Assembly (NCBI GenBank): GCA_001314815.1
Contig: LJXT01000012.1
Location: forward strand, 1-44,295
Length of the DNA: 44,295 nucleotides
Origin: Algoriphagus marincola HL-49
Lineage (GTDB): Bacteria; Bacteroidota; Bacteroidia; Cytophagales; Cyclobacteriaceae
Direction of reading: 5' to 3'
The notes beneath the pieces were generated by a model. It had not been told where the DNA came from, did no database searches, and saw nothing but the letters and a program-made list of their open reading frames with translations. Made by a program: the position numbers and the translations under genes. Shown one piece after another: positions 1 through 8,247 of the stretch. Positions within the stretch are counted from its first letter, which is position 1. Every line of letters starts with the position of its first letter.

Positions 1-429
1 AAATGGAAGCATGATGCTCAAGAATACGGAAACCAAATCATCGAAGCATCCAAAGAGCTAAGTGGTAAAAGATGGACCTACTGGGCATCGATTATTTTTG
101 CGACAATTTTCATCTGGAGCTCGAGATACTTGATGCTGAATGCACTGATTTCGGCCTATGTCCCGCTCAGCCTGGATAATCATGTGATTGTCTTTGCCCG
201 ACAGGTGATTATGTGGATTGTCATGATGATCTCTCCGACTCCGGGAAGCTCGGGAACTGCGGAATTTTTCTTCGGACAGTTTTTCACCCAGTTTTTGGAC
301 GGATACACTTTTGTGACCAGCATTCTGTGGCGTTTGCTTTCCTACTATCCCTATTTGATTTTAGGAGCCATTTTCCTTCCTAGATGGATTCGGCAGGTTT
401 TTTTCAAAAAAGGTAAGGACAGAGGATAA
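1..429 (+). CDS. Flippase-like / LPG synthase transmembrane family protein, C-terminal part
   Basis: The reading frame is open from base 1, so the gene begins outside the window and only about 142 C-terminal residues are seen. They contain hydrophobic segments, the motif PTPGSSGTAEFFFGQF and a final membrane helix followed by a basic tail. The proline-glycine motif followed by AE is typical of the UPF0104/YbhN group (Pfam PF03706), polytopic inner-membrane proteins related to the flippase domain of lysylphosphatidylglycerol synthase. The substrate cannot be told from this fragment. The stop lies only a few bases before murF-alr, so the two are probably co-transcribed. Confidence 0.8.
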   Translation, partial: KWKHDAQEYGNQIIEASKELSGKRWTYWASIIFATIFIWSSRYLMLNALISAYVPLSLDNHVIVFARQVIMWIVMMISPTPGSSGTAEFFFGQFFTQFLDGYTFVTSILWRLLSYYPYLILGAIFLPRWIRQVFFKKGKDRG

Positions 430-434
430 AAGTG

Positions 435-2894
435 ATGATTAGCTCGTTGAATCTATCAGAAATCAACAAGATCTGCCGGGGAAAGCTGAATAGAGTATAC
501 CAGGACTTTGAAATAGACCATATATTTATTGATTCTCGGCAGGTCTTTCAGCCATCCAAAAGTCTCTTTGTGGCCTTGAAAGGAGCAAAAGCAAACGGAG
601 TGGATTTTATCCCTGAGCTGATTGAAAAAGGCGTAAAATCCTTTGTCATTCCTGATTCATTTGACCCCGAGGGCCTAGACGCAAGCTTTATCCAGGTGCC
701 AAACCCTCACAAAGCATTGCAGACCATTAGTACCTTGCTACGGAGCCATTTTGAAAAGCCGGTAGTCGGAATCACGGGATCCAATGGCAAAACCATCGTC
801 AAAGAATGGCTTGGCCAACTCCTACAACAAGGATATTCTGTGGTCAAAAGTCCCAAAAGTTATAATTCCCAAGTAGGTGTGCCTTTATCTATTTTGGAAA
901 TCCAAGCCTATCATCAAGTGGCAGTCCTGGAGGCAGGGATTTCTAAGGTAGGCGAAATGCAAGCACTTGGAGAAATGATCCGGCCCGACTTGGGCATATT
1001 CACCAATATCGGAACGGCACATGACTCAGGCTTTCCGGACAGAAGATCCAAGATTCATGAAAAGCTCCAGCTTTTTAAAGATTCTAAGCTTTTGATCTAT
1101 TGCAGTGATCAGGAAATCGTCAGGGAGGAAATTGAAAGAAATTTCCCTGAAGATCGATTGATTGCCTGGTCGGATAAAGAAGGCGCTGATTTCACCCGAA
1201 TTATAAAAAAAGAGGCAACCGAAACCCGACTTATTTTCATCAAAAAAGATCTGTCCACGCATACTTTTCGGACACAGCTTCGTGACACAGCTTCTCTGGA
1301 AAATATCACCCATTGCATCATTGCAGCCTTGACTTTGGGTCTGCCAGCTCAAAAAATTCAAGAAGGTCTAAGTCATCTCAAACCGGTGGACATGCGCCTG
1401 ACTCTAAAGGCGGGCATACGGGATTGTTTACTGATCGACGACACCTACAATCATGACTTGGGAGGACTGAGAGTTGCTCTGGATTTTATGAAGCAGCAGC
1501 GACCCAAGCGAAGGAAAATTCTAATTCTATCCGATTTTTTGCAGCAGGGGGAAGCAGCCCAAATCTACCAAGAAGCTTCAGAAATTTTGAAAAGTCACCC
1601 ATTGGATTGGATCATTGGAGTGGGTGAGGAGATTCAAATCCTAGAGAATCTCCCAATCAGTTCATTTTCTTGGTTTCCAACTACCCAAAGCTTGCTAGCA
1701 GAACTCAAATCATTCCATTTCGAAAATGATCTGCTTTTGATCACCGGAGCCCGAGTTTTTGAGTTTGAGAAAATCGTCAATCAGCTGCAGCAACGAATCC
1801 ATGGAACAACTCTGGAAATCAACTTGAATTCGCTGACGCATAATTTCAATTTTTATAAAAAGCTCCTCAAGTCCCAAACCAAGGTAATGGTCATGGTCAA
1901 AGCTTTTGCCTATGGAGGCGGGGCTCCGGAGATCGCCAATCACCTTCAGATTTTGGGAGCAGATTATTTGGCAGTCGCCTTTACGGATGAGGGGGTAGCT
2001 TTGCGGCAGCAGGGCATACACCTACCCATCATGGTTCTCAATCCTGCTGAAAAGTCTCTGAGTCTTTGTCAGGAATATCAATTGGAGCCCGTAGTGTTTA
2101 GTTTGGAATTTTTTCAGCTTGTAGGAGAATGGTCCAAGCATGGAGGTCAGGCCATGAAGATTCATCTGGATTTGGATACAGGGATGCATCGATTGGGTTT
2201 TGAAAAAGCTCATATGGAGGACCTCAAAAAGCTCATTCAAGAACATCCCCAACTTAGCATCGCGTCCATCTATACCCATTTGGCTGCTGCTGATGAGTCC
2301 CACGAAAACGAGTATTCGCTTAGTCAATTGAAAGATTTTGAGGAAATGAGTGGAGAGATTTCCGCTTGCTTAGCTGAAAAACCCCTGCTTCACGCACTCA
2401 ACTCGGCTGGAATCGTAGCCTTTCCGGATTATCAATTTGATATGGTTCGTCTGGGCATCGGTCTCTACGGCGTAGAAGTTACTGGAAATTACTCATCCGA
2501 ACTCCAATCCATCAGTCAATTGAAGACGACTATTTCTCAAATCAAAGAATTACCGGCAGGGGCAAGTGTTGGATACTCCAGAAAAGGAAGACTTCCCAAT
2601 GGCGGTAAAATAGCAACCTTGCCCATTGGCTATGCAGATGGCTATGACAGACGCTTCAGCAACGGTAAGGGATATGTTTTGATTAGAGGAAAGAAAGCAC
2701 CTGTAATCGGAAATGTATGCATGGATATGGTCATGATCGATGTGACTGCTATCGATGCTGAAGTGGGAGATGAAGTATTAATTTATGGAGCAGAGATTCC
2801 TCTGGCACCCCTCGCTGAGGCCATCGGAACAATTCCTTATGAGCTTTTAACCCATATCAGTACCCGGGTCAAGCGCGTATACTTTTTGGACTGA
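435..2894 (+). CDS. murF-alr: MurF-Alr fusion: UDP-MurNAc-tripeptide:D-Ala-D-Ala ligase / alanine racemase
   Basis: A bifunctional cytoplasmic peptidoglycan enzyme. The N-terminal half is MurF, which adds D-Ala-D-Ala to UDP-MurNAc-tripeptide; its ATP-binding P-loop GSNGKT is at about residues 115-120. The C-terminal half (from about residue 458) is a fold-III alanine racemase that makes the D-alanine. The PLP lysine is K489 in VMVMVKAFAYGGG, the second catalytic base is probably Y714 in VGYSRKG, and the motifs LPIGYADGYDRRF and GNVCMDMVMIDVT are intact. This fusion is common in Bacteroidota. ATG 435 is preferred over the adjacent GTG 432. At 819 residues the length is normal for the fusion, and no defect is visible. 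Confidence 0.95.
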   Translation: MISSLNLSEINKICRGKLNRVYQDFEIDHIFIDSRQVFQPSKSLFVALKGAKANGVDFIPELIEKGVKSFVIPDSFDPEGLDASFIQVPNPHKALQTISTLLRSHFEKPVVGITGSNGKTIVKEWLGQLLQQGYSVVKSPKSYNSQVGVPLSILEIQAYHQVAVLEAGISKVGEMQALGEMIRPDLGIFTNIGTAHDSGFPDRRSKIHEKLQLFKDSKLLIYCSDQEIVREEIERNFPEDRLIAWSDKEGADFTRIIKKEATETRLIFIKKDLSTHTFRTQLRDTASLENITHCIIAALTLGLPAQKIQEGLSHLKPVDMRLTLKAGIRDCLLIDDTYNHDLGGLRVALDFMKQQRPKRRKILILSDFLQQGEAAQIYQEASEILKSHPLDWIIGVGEEIQILENLPISSFSWFPTTQSLLAELKSFHFENDLLLITGARVFEFEKIVNQLQQRIHGTTLEINLNSLTHNFNFYKKLLKSQTKVMVMVKAFAYGGGAPEIANHLQILGADYLAVAFTDEGVALRQQGIHLPIMVLNPAEKSLSLCQEYQLEPVVFSLEFFQLVGEWSKHGGQAMKIHLDLDTGMHRLGFEKAHMEDLKKLIQEHPQLSIASIYTHLAAADESHENEYSLSQLKDFEEMSGEISACLAEKPLLHALNSAGIVAFPDYQFDMVRLGIGLYGVEVTGNYSSELQSISQLKTTISQIKELPAGASVGYSRKGRLPNGGKIATLPIGYADGYDRRFSNGKGYVLIRGKKAPVIGNVCMDMVMIDVTAIDAEVGDEVLIYGAEIPLAPLAEAIGTIPYELLTHISTRVKRVYFLD

Positions 2895-2932
2895 TCAGTA
2901 AAATCAGAAATTCATTTTTTTTATCTTCCCCC

Positions 2933-3751
2933 ATGAAATTGACCAAAAAGCGACTTGCGCAGATCGTCTTTGACCATAATGACAAGGCATCTCGCACATT
3001 TGATCTAGTCCTTTTAGCCCTCATATTTGGCTCCGTACTAGTTGCTGTCTTGGATTCAGTTGGCGAGCTGCATGATGTATATGGAGATACTTTTTATATT
3101 CTTGAGCTCCTTTTCACTTTTTTGTTTACAATCGAATACATCCTACGCATTTGGCTCACGAGCAAGACCTTTCGCTATGTCACCAGTTTTTTTGGAATCG
3201 TAGACCTTCTGGCTATCCTCCCGGTTTATCTAAGTTTTTTTGTAGTCAATATCCAGTTGCTTACCGTGGTCAGAGCACTTCGCCTTTTGCGCGTAATCCG
3301 AATATTGAAGCTGGGTCGTTACCTTTCTGAGGCGGCTTTTATCAGGGAGTCTCTTAAAGCCAGTATGGCAAAAATTCAGATATTTTTATTCACAGTTCTG
3401 ACAATCGTTCTGATTATGGGAACCCTGATGTATCTAGTTGAGGGACCTGAAGCAGGCTATACTTCCATACCAAGGGGGATGTATTGGGCGATTGTCACTC
3501 TGACGACTGTAGGATTCGGAGATATCACTCCTGCTACTCCTCTTGGTCAGTTTATTGCATCCTTGATTATGCTTTTAGGTTATGCAATCATAGCTGTACC
3601 GACAGGGATTGTGAGTTCTGAAATGGCCAAAAGACGGAAGCCTGAGGAAATCATCCATACAAAAGTCTGCCATTCTTGCGGAGAGGAAGGCTTGGGATTA
3701 AAAGATTTATATTGTCGCCACTGCGGTGAAGAATTGGATAAAATCCGATGA
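2933..3751 (+). CDS. Voltage-gated potassium channel with C-terminal zinc ribbon
   Basis: A six-helix Kv-type ion channel of the cytoplasmic membrane. Helices S1-S3 fall roughly at residues 23-105. S4 carries spaced arginines (RALRLLRVIRILKLGR, about 114-129), and the pore helix and selectivity filter TLTTVGFGD lie at about 189-197. After S6 there is no RCK/TrkA domain. Instead a short tail has four cysteines, CHSC (246-249) and CRHC (261-264), spaced like a small rubredoxin/zinc-ribbon knuckle. It starts 38 bases after murF-alr, so it may share that transcript. The filter sequence makes K+ selectivity very likely; the role of the zinc tail is unknown. Confidence 0.9.
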   Translation: MKLTKKRLAQIVFDHNDKASRTFDLVLLALIFGSVLVAVLDSVGELHDVYGDTFYILELLFTFLFTIEYILRIWLTSKTFRYVTSFFGIVDLLAILPVYLSFFVVNIQLLTVVRALRLLRVIRILKLGRYLSEAAFIRESLKASMAKIQIFLFTVLTIVLIMGTLMYLVEGPEAGYTSIPRGMYWAIVTLTTVGFGDITPATPLGQFIASLIMLLGYAIIAVPTGIVSSEMAKRRKPEEIIHTKVCHSCGEEGLGLKDLYCRHCGEELDKIR

Positions 3752-3764
3752 TTCTAAAAACTCC

Positions 3765-3789
3765 GCCCCGGTTCGTGTCTCCACGAACC
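3765..3789 (+). repeat. 25-bp hairpin repeat, copy 1
   Basis: An exact 25-base copy of 5358-5382 in the same orientation. Its core is an 8-bp perfect stem, GGTTCGTG/CACGAACC, with a TCTC loop. The two copies bracket the hairpin region and the transposase gene, about 1.6 kb apart. Confidence 0.8.
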
Positions 3790-3954
3790 AAAATAAGGAC
3801 ACCTCTAATCAAATCGCTTCTCCGAAGCTCAATTTTCTCTTTCAAACCTCTTGTGTTACACTCAAAACGCCTCGCTGAGGCTTAAAAAAACCAGATCCTA
3901 AATACCTAAGCGCCAGCGGCGCGATATTATTGTAAATTTTAAAACGAAATGTGA

Positions 3955-4095
3955 AATAGAGCAGCAGCGCTACGATTTGATAAAAGACAGAACAAGAATG
4001 GATTGAAAGAGTATCTTTCCAAGGCAGACCAAATCATCGATGTGAATATCATCGAAGATCCTACCTACAAGGTTTTGGTGGATGATTTGGCTTGA
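3955..4095 (+). pseudogene. Possible short gene remnant
   Basis: About 46 codons stay open here and read like protein, ending in DQIIDVNIIEDPTYKVLVDDLA before TGA at 4093-4095. There is no start codon at the left edge, where an in-frame stop lies just upstream, and hairpin repeats adjoin it. The composition suggests the C-terminal tail of a real gene interrupted by repeat insertion. I do not recognise the family, and chance openness cannot be excluded. Confidence 0.25.
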
Positions 4096-4448
4096 TGGAG
4101 ATTGTTGAAATGGGAGGAGGTACTTAGGAAGTGGGTGTCGGTAGGTAAAACTTCGACCCTGTCAGGGTCGATAGGCATACGGTTATTTTTCACTTTGAAT
4201 TAATGGATTTCACCCATGGCTACGCCTGAGGCACACAGGTATTAAGAGGTTTGACCTGCCTTTGCCGATAGGCAGGCCCCTCTCAGGGTCGAACTTTTCA
4301 TCATAAATCGCGATGGTAAAAAGACGGTGAAGCCGTCTAACTTTTCAATAGCCCTCGGTGAAACCTAGGGAAAGTGAATGGTAGAAATTAGGTTTTGGCA
4401 ACCCTGAAAGGGTTGAACTCAAAGCAGGTATTTTTATTTCATGTTCCT

Positions 4449-4853
4449 TCAAAAGTGACTTATATTCATCCAAAAATGAAACTTTCCGTGGTGCTCTTCC
4501 TGATTTTTGATGTAATTGATTAATCGATCTTTGGCCGGATAGGACTCTGAAAATGCTCCATAACCATCTTGCCAGCCTTTGAATTTTGGGAAAATATCTT
4601 CCCTTTTGATAAAATCATCTGCTGCCAGTTTGATGTCTTTGATTAAAGAAGAAATTGAAATGGTAGGGTGAACATGTGTCAAAATATGAAGGTGATCCTC
4701 GATACCATTGATCCTGTACAAATGGCAGTTTTTATTGGTTAATAGTTGGTGGATATAGGCAAAAAGCCGCTTTTTATGGTCAAGAACTATAGTGGGTTCC
4801 CGGTGCTTGGTAGAAAAAACAAAGTGATATAAAAGTTGAGTATGTGTGGCCAT
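4449..4853 (-). pseudogene. REP-associated tyrosine transposase (RAYT, IS200/IS605 TnpA-like), frameshifted at the C-terminus
   Basis: A single-strand DNA transposase of the Y1 HUH family. The HUH motif is HLH (54-56) in IEDHLHILTH, the family motif WQDGYGAFSES lies at 94-104, and the likely catalytic Tyr114 is in LINYIKNQEEHH. Such proteins cut and join REP hairpins. The open frame ends oddly after NQEEHH. Adding one base near 4483 restores the usual tail KVSFLDEYKSLLKEHEI. Even then the expected final YDE..Y segment is missing, because a REP-like hairpin (4399-4415) lies there. The catalytic core is intact but the C-terminus appears damaged. It sits inside the repeats it may once have mobilised. 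Confidence 0.8.
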
Positions 4854-5473
4854 AACGTATTAGTTTTGAATGAAAATGAATAGTTGAATTTCGGAAATGA
4901 ATTGAAAAAAGGCAACAAATAAAGAAGTTCGACCCCGTAAGGGTCGGGTGATTTTGAATAGATGATGATTTCCAAATCCACGGGTTTCACCCGTGGTTAT
5001 TTAAAGGTTGGACCCCTTTGGGGTTAGCACTGTTGATCTTTTGAGTGATTGGAAAAAGATCCTGTAAGGATTGAACTTCTCAATAACTTGTCCGCCTTTG
5101 CGGAGCCCTAGGTGAAACTTAGGAAAATAATATAGAATTCATTTTGGTTTAAGCAACCCTAAAGTGGCTGTCCCGGTGAGCATAGCGATTTCGGGAGGTT
5201 GAACTTTAGGAAATGGAATTATTCCCGACAGCTGTTCGGGGTTCCATGGGATATTTGGGCGTAATTACTCCCATACAGGTTCTGGGACTCCGCCCAGTAA
5301 AACGATTATTCTAAGCTCAGATGGGGTACAAGCTTTACGATTTGCTTGCGTTTTTTTGCCCCGGTTCGTGTCTCCACGAACCTGAAAGCCTATGAATATA
5401 TTATTGCTGCCCCTGAGGTTACCAGCCATCATCTTTTCAATCTGACATTTTCCAAATCAACTTCATACTAAAA
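4854..5473. repeat. Hairpin-rich REP-like region upstream of the RAYT
   Basis: No gene is seen. Hairpins include CGACCCCGTAAGGGTCG (4930-4946), CCACGGGTTTCACCCGTGG (4978-4996), ACCCCTTTGGGGT (5012-5024), a GATCCTGTAAGGATTGAAC unit (from about 5058) and CCCTAGGTGAAACTTAGGG (about 5109-5127). A 38-base element at 5168-5205 is the reverse complement, with two differences, of the units at 23061-23099 and 23453-23491. Many units carry GTTC/GTTA (or GAAC/TAAC) at the stem foot, reminiscent of the fixed tetranucleotide of REPs. Confidence 0.7.
5358..5382 (+). repeat. 25-bp hairpin repeat, copy 2
   Basis: Identical to 3765-3789 and in the same orientation. With copy 1 it brackets the RAYT gene and most of the nearby hairpins. 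Confidence 0.8.
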
Positions 5474-5501
5474 CAAAAAAAAGGAGACCCGAAAGCCTCC
5501 T
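5474..5501 (-). terminator. Rho-independent terminator of mscS
   Basis: Read on the minus strand, AGGAGGC pairs with GTCTCCT (one G-U) around a short loop and is followed directly by a run of eight T. It lies 25 bases past the mscS stop. Confidence 0.75.
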
Positions 5502-5525
5502 AATGTTTTGAAAGTGCCAATACCA

Positions 5526-6353
5526 TCAGTCTTTACCCTGATGCACCACTCGTTGTGGGAAAGGGATTTCAATTCCTTTCTCCTCAAAGGCAGTATTGAT
5601 AGCCTCCATGGTATCAAAATACACTGGCCAAAGATCTCCGGCATCGGTCCAAGCTCTGACCACCAAGTCTAGGCTACTATCACCAAAATTATTCAAGAAA
5701 ACCACTGGCTCTGGATCCTGATGTACCCGCTTATCATTTTTGAAAATATCCAGGATAGTCTCTCTTGCTAACTTGATATTGGTACCATAAGCAACCCCCA
5801 CGGTCAAATCAGCTCTTCGGGTATCTTGTGTACTCATATTGACTACATCCGAATTGGCCAGCCCACCATTGGGGATGATGATTTCTTTATTGTCAAAAGT
5901 GGTCAACCGGGTATAAATAATCCCAATTTGCTTGACTACCCCTGTATGTCCTTGGGCGACGATCACATCTCCGGACTTGAATGGCTTAAAGATCAAAATC
6001 AAGACTCCCCCCGCAAAATTGGAAAGGGATCCCTGTAGTGACAAGCCGATGGCCAAACCTGCAGCACCTAAAATCGCCACAAAAGAGGTCAAGGGAACTC
6101 CCAAGACGGTAGCAATTCCAATAAAAAGGGAAACATACAGAGCAGCTTTTACCACGCCACTTAAGAAGTCATTCAATGAGGGATTCTTGTCACGCTTTTC
6201 CAGCACTCTATTGAAACCCTTGAGAATCTTTCCAATAATAAATCGACCTACCAGGTAAAATAAGGCCGCATAGATCAATTTGGGAATAATAAGCCACACA
6301 AGATCTATCCCTTGTGCAATAAGTGAATCGACCATTTCTGGTGTAATTTCCAT
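5526..6353 (-). CDS. mscS: Small-conductance mechanosensitive channel, MscS family
   Basis: Encodes a 275-residue inner-membrane channel that opens on membrane tension and protects against osmotic downshock. Three N-terminal helices are followed by the pore-lining TM3 signature ILGAAGLAIGLSLQGSLSNF (about 94-113), rich in Gly and Ala as in E. coli MscS. The beta domain (FKPFKSGDVI, GVVKQIGIIYTRL) and a C-terminal alpha/beta domain ending near FPQRVV follow. The length matches E. coli MscS (286). It stands alone, with its own terminator downstream. Confidence 0.93.
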   Translation of the reverse strand: MEITPEMVDSLIAQGIDLVWLIIPKLIYAALFYLVGRFIIGKILKGFNRVLEKRDKNPSLNDFLSGVVKAALYVSLFIGIATVLGVPLTSFVAILGAAGLAIGLSLQGSLSNFAGGVLILIFKPFKSGDVIVAQGHTGVVKQIGIIYTRLTTFDNKEIIIPNGGLANSDVVNMSTQDTRRADLTVGVAYGTNIKLARETILDIFKNDKRVHQDPEPVVFLNNFGDSSLDLVVRAWTDAGDLWPVYFDTMEAINTAFEEKGIEIPFPQRVVHQGKD

Positions 6354-6387
6354 ACTATTTGATTTTAAGTTAAAGTAAATTCTATTT

Positions 6388-7095
6388 TCAAACAGAAATC
6401 ACCACTTGCCATCGAAATGCCCAAAACCAACGGAGCGAAAAATCGGATATTCCCGCTTGACCCAAGATATTATTCCAATCTTGGCGACTAAAACTTCTCA
6501 GCACCGAAAGTGGCGCATCGTTCACAACCATCGGGGATTTACTAAATCCCTTGGTCAAAAGTCGAATGCTATGATAAGCTAGGGGATGTCTGTGCAGGTC
6601 ATTGATGACGATCCCAAGATTGGCCTTTTGAAGCAAAGTACTAAGCAAGTCCACTAATTCGCTATCCGTAAAATGATGGGTGAAAAGGGTGCAAGTAATG
6701 ATGTCTGCCTTTTCTTCCACAAATGCCTCTTCGAAGACATTTTGTACTGACAAATTTATAGAAGTTTTGTCAGATAATCTAGTTTTGGCGAGATCAATGA
6801 TGTTTGGATTGGCGTCAACTCCCTCAAAATGTATGTTTTGACTGTTTTTGACTGCCCAATCATCCATGACACGCAACATATCCCCACCTCCACAGCCTAT
6901 ATCCACTACCTTCCATCGGCCCTTTGGCGGTGCCGCATTGATTAATTTTTGAATTCCATCGGTAGTGACATGATTCCCTCCTAGCCAGCGATTGATTGTC
7001 TTGAGTTCCTTTAAAGTTTGCTCCAAAACCTCCCCTTCGCAGTCCAGATCATCCATCCATTCTTTTTGAGTACTTCTTTGGGAGAAATCAATCAT
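6388..7095 (-). CDS. SAM-dependent methyltransferase of the type III PKS operon
   Basis: A cytoplasmic class I methyltransferase of 235 residues. Motif I is VVDIGCGGGD (63-72), and the acidic residue ending strand 2 is D94 in EGVDANPN. Its ATG overlaps the TGA of the PKS gene (ATGA), so translation is coupled. The same pairing occurs in phenolic-lipid operons such as srsA-srsB of Streptomyces griseus, where the methyltransferase modifies the PKS product. By analogy this enzyme probably O- or C-methylates the polyketide made next door (inference). The substrate cannot be told from sequence. Confidence 0.85.
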   Translation of the reverse strand: MIDFSQRSTQKEWMDDLDCEGEVLEQTLKELKTINRWLGGNHVTTDGIQKLINAAPPKGRWKVVDIGCGGGDMLRVMDDWAVKNSQNIHFEGVDANPNIIDLAKTRLSDKTSINLSVQNVFEEAFVEEKADIITCTLFTHHFTDSELVDLLSTLLQKANLGIVINDLHRHPLAYHSIRLLTKGFSKSPMVVNDAPLSVLRSFSRQDWNNILGQAGISDFSLRWFWAFRWQVVISV

Positions 7096-8168
7096 GATTT
7101 AGCAAGCAAAAGTGTCTCTAGTGTCAGTCCCGGACCAAAACCCATACTAAGTATGTCTCCTGAAAGTGACTGATCCGAAAGCATAGCATGCAGCACAAAT
7201 AAAATAGTAACAGAAGACATATTGCCAAACTGCCGAAGAATGCCCATGGCATGTTGGTTACACTTAGGGTCAAAGCCAAAAGCCTCTTGGACCTTTTCCA
7301 AAATTTGCTTTCCTCCGGGATGTACAGCAAAATTTCGAATCTTTGAAAGCTTGAACCGGTTTTCAAATTCAGCCTTCAATTGCTCCACTCCTTCATTCAA
7401 AATCCCGGGGACATATTTGCTGAGTGACATTTCAAATCCAAAATCACCGATACTCCAAGCCATATCCTTGGCTCCCTGTGAAAGGATGGCGCAAGAATAG
7501 TCTTTGATTTCAAAGCCTTCCGCCTGATTGGAAAGCAAGGCCGCAGCCGCTCCATCTCCAAAAAGAGAATTAGCCAATAAATTATCTTCTGTGTACGCTT
7601 TCTGAAAATGCAGGGTACAAAGTTCTACTGCTACTAAAAGCACCTTGGCTTCCGGCTCGGCGCGAAGGATTTTATCAGCCAATTTGATTCCTGAAAAGGC
7701 TGCATAGCAACCCATAAAATGAATGCAATAGCGTTCTGTGGCAGGATTCATCCCCAGCTCTTCCATCAATTGCATCTCGACCCCGGGAGCAAGCATACCT
7801 GTGCAAGACACCAAGATCATATGCGTGATTTCACTAGGTTGAACCTCAGAATCTTTTAGACAGTTTTGGACAGCTTCCAGCGAAATCTTCGGTGCCTCTT
7901 TGGCGAAAACATCCATCCGGGCTTTTGTACCTGGAAAGGGTTCTAGAGTTTCATTTTTTGGAAAAAAAGAGAAATCCTCCACCGAGTCCTGCTCAAAATC
8001 TTCCAGCACACTGTAGCGACTTTGAATACCTGACTTTCGATATAAAAAATCAAGTTTCCTCCCTTCCAAAGCATCCAATCCATGAGCAATTTTCATGAAT
8101 TTGGCGATGGATTCTTGGGCAACAGGACTGCCGGGATTGGCCCGGCCGATACGATTGATAAAAGGCAT
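7092..8168 (-). CDS. Type III polyketide synthase (chalcone synthase-like)
   Basis: A homodimeric ketosynthase that extends a CoA starter with malonyl-CoA and cyclises the chain to an aromatic or pyrone product. The full Cys-His-Asn triad is present: C154 in HFMGCYAAF, H283 in AVHPGGKQIL and N316 in FGNMSS. The C-terminal signature GFGPGLTLETLLL is intact, and 358 residues is normal. It is the first gene of a two-gene operon with the methyltransferase and is divergent from ubiA. Related bacterial enzymes make alkylresorcinols, alkylpyrones, phloroglucinol or tetrahydroxynaphthalene; which applies here is open. Confidence 0.93.
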   Translation of the reverse strand: MPFINRIGRANPGSPVAQESIAKFMKIAHGLDALEGRKLDFLYRKSGIQSRYSVLEDFEQDSVEDFSFFPKNETLEPFPGTKARMDVFAKEAPKISLEAVQNCLKDSEVQPSEITHMILVSCTGMLAPGVEMQLMEELGMNPATERYCIHFMGCYAAFSGIKLADKILRAEPEAKVLLVAVELCTLHFQKAYTEDNLLANSLFGDGAAAALLSNQAEGFEIKDYSCAILSQGAKDMAWSIGDFGFEMSLSKYVPGILNEGVEQLKAEFENRFKLSKIRNFAVHPGGKQILEKVQEAFGFDPKCNQHAMGILRQFGNMSSVTILFVLHAMLSDQSLSGDILSMGFGPGLTLETLLLAKS

Positions 8169-8247
8169 GAAGGTAAGTTAGCGGATAATCTTTACATTAG
8201 AAGCACTTCTTAGGAAACCTAAATTTAACGCAAAGGTTATTCATTCT

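Larger units (their letters stand above)
3752..4448. repeat. Intergenic region packed with unlike small hairpins (REP-like)
   Basis: No intact gene is visible. The stretch holds at least seven short perfect or near-perfect hairpins: GGTTCGTG-TCTC-CACGAACC (in 3765-3789), GCCTCGCTGAGGC (about 3870), GCGCCAGCGGCGC (3910-3922), TCGACCCTGTCAGGGTCGA (4153-4171), a nested one at 4255-4276, AGACGGTGAAGCCGTCT (4322-4338), CCCTCGGTGAAACCTAGGG (4352-4370) and CAACCCTGAAAGGGTTG (4399-4415). Several have a GAA loop and are followed by GAAC or TAAC. Similar hairpins recur at 4920-5390 and 23060-23610. Their position next to a RAYT gene suggests REP elements mobilised by that enzyme family (inference). Confidence 0.7.

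Noticed and set aside
4787-4990. 67-codon minus-strand ORF upstream of the RAYT
   Set aside because: It overlaps the transposase start and the CCACGGG hairpin; no protein-like features.
3752-5525. CRISPR array
   Set aside because: The repeats are unlike each other, palindromic and irregularly spaced, with no uniform spacers and no cas genes.
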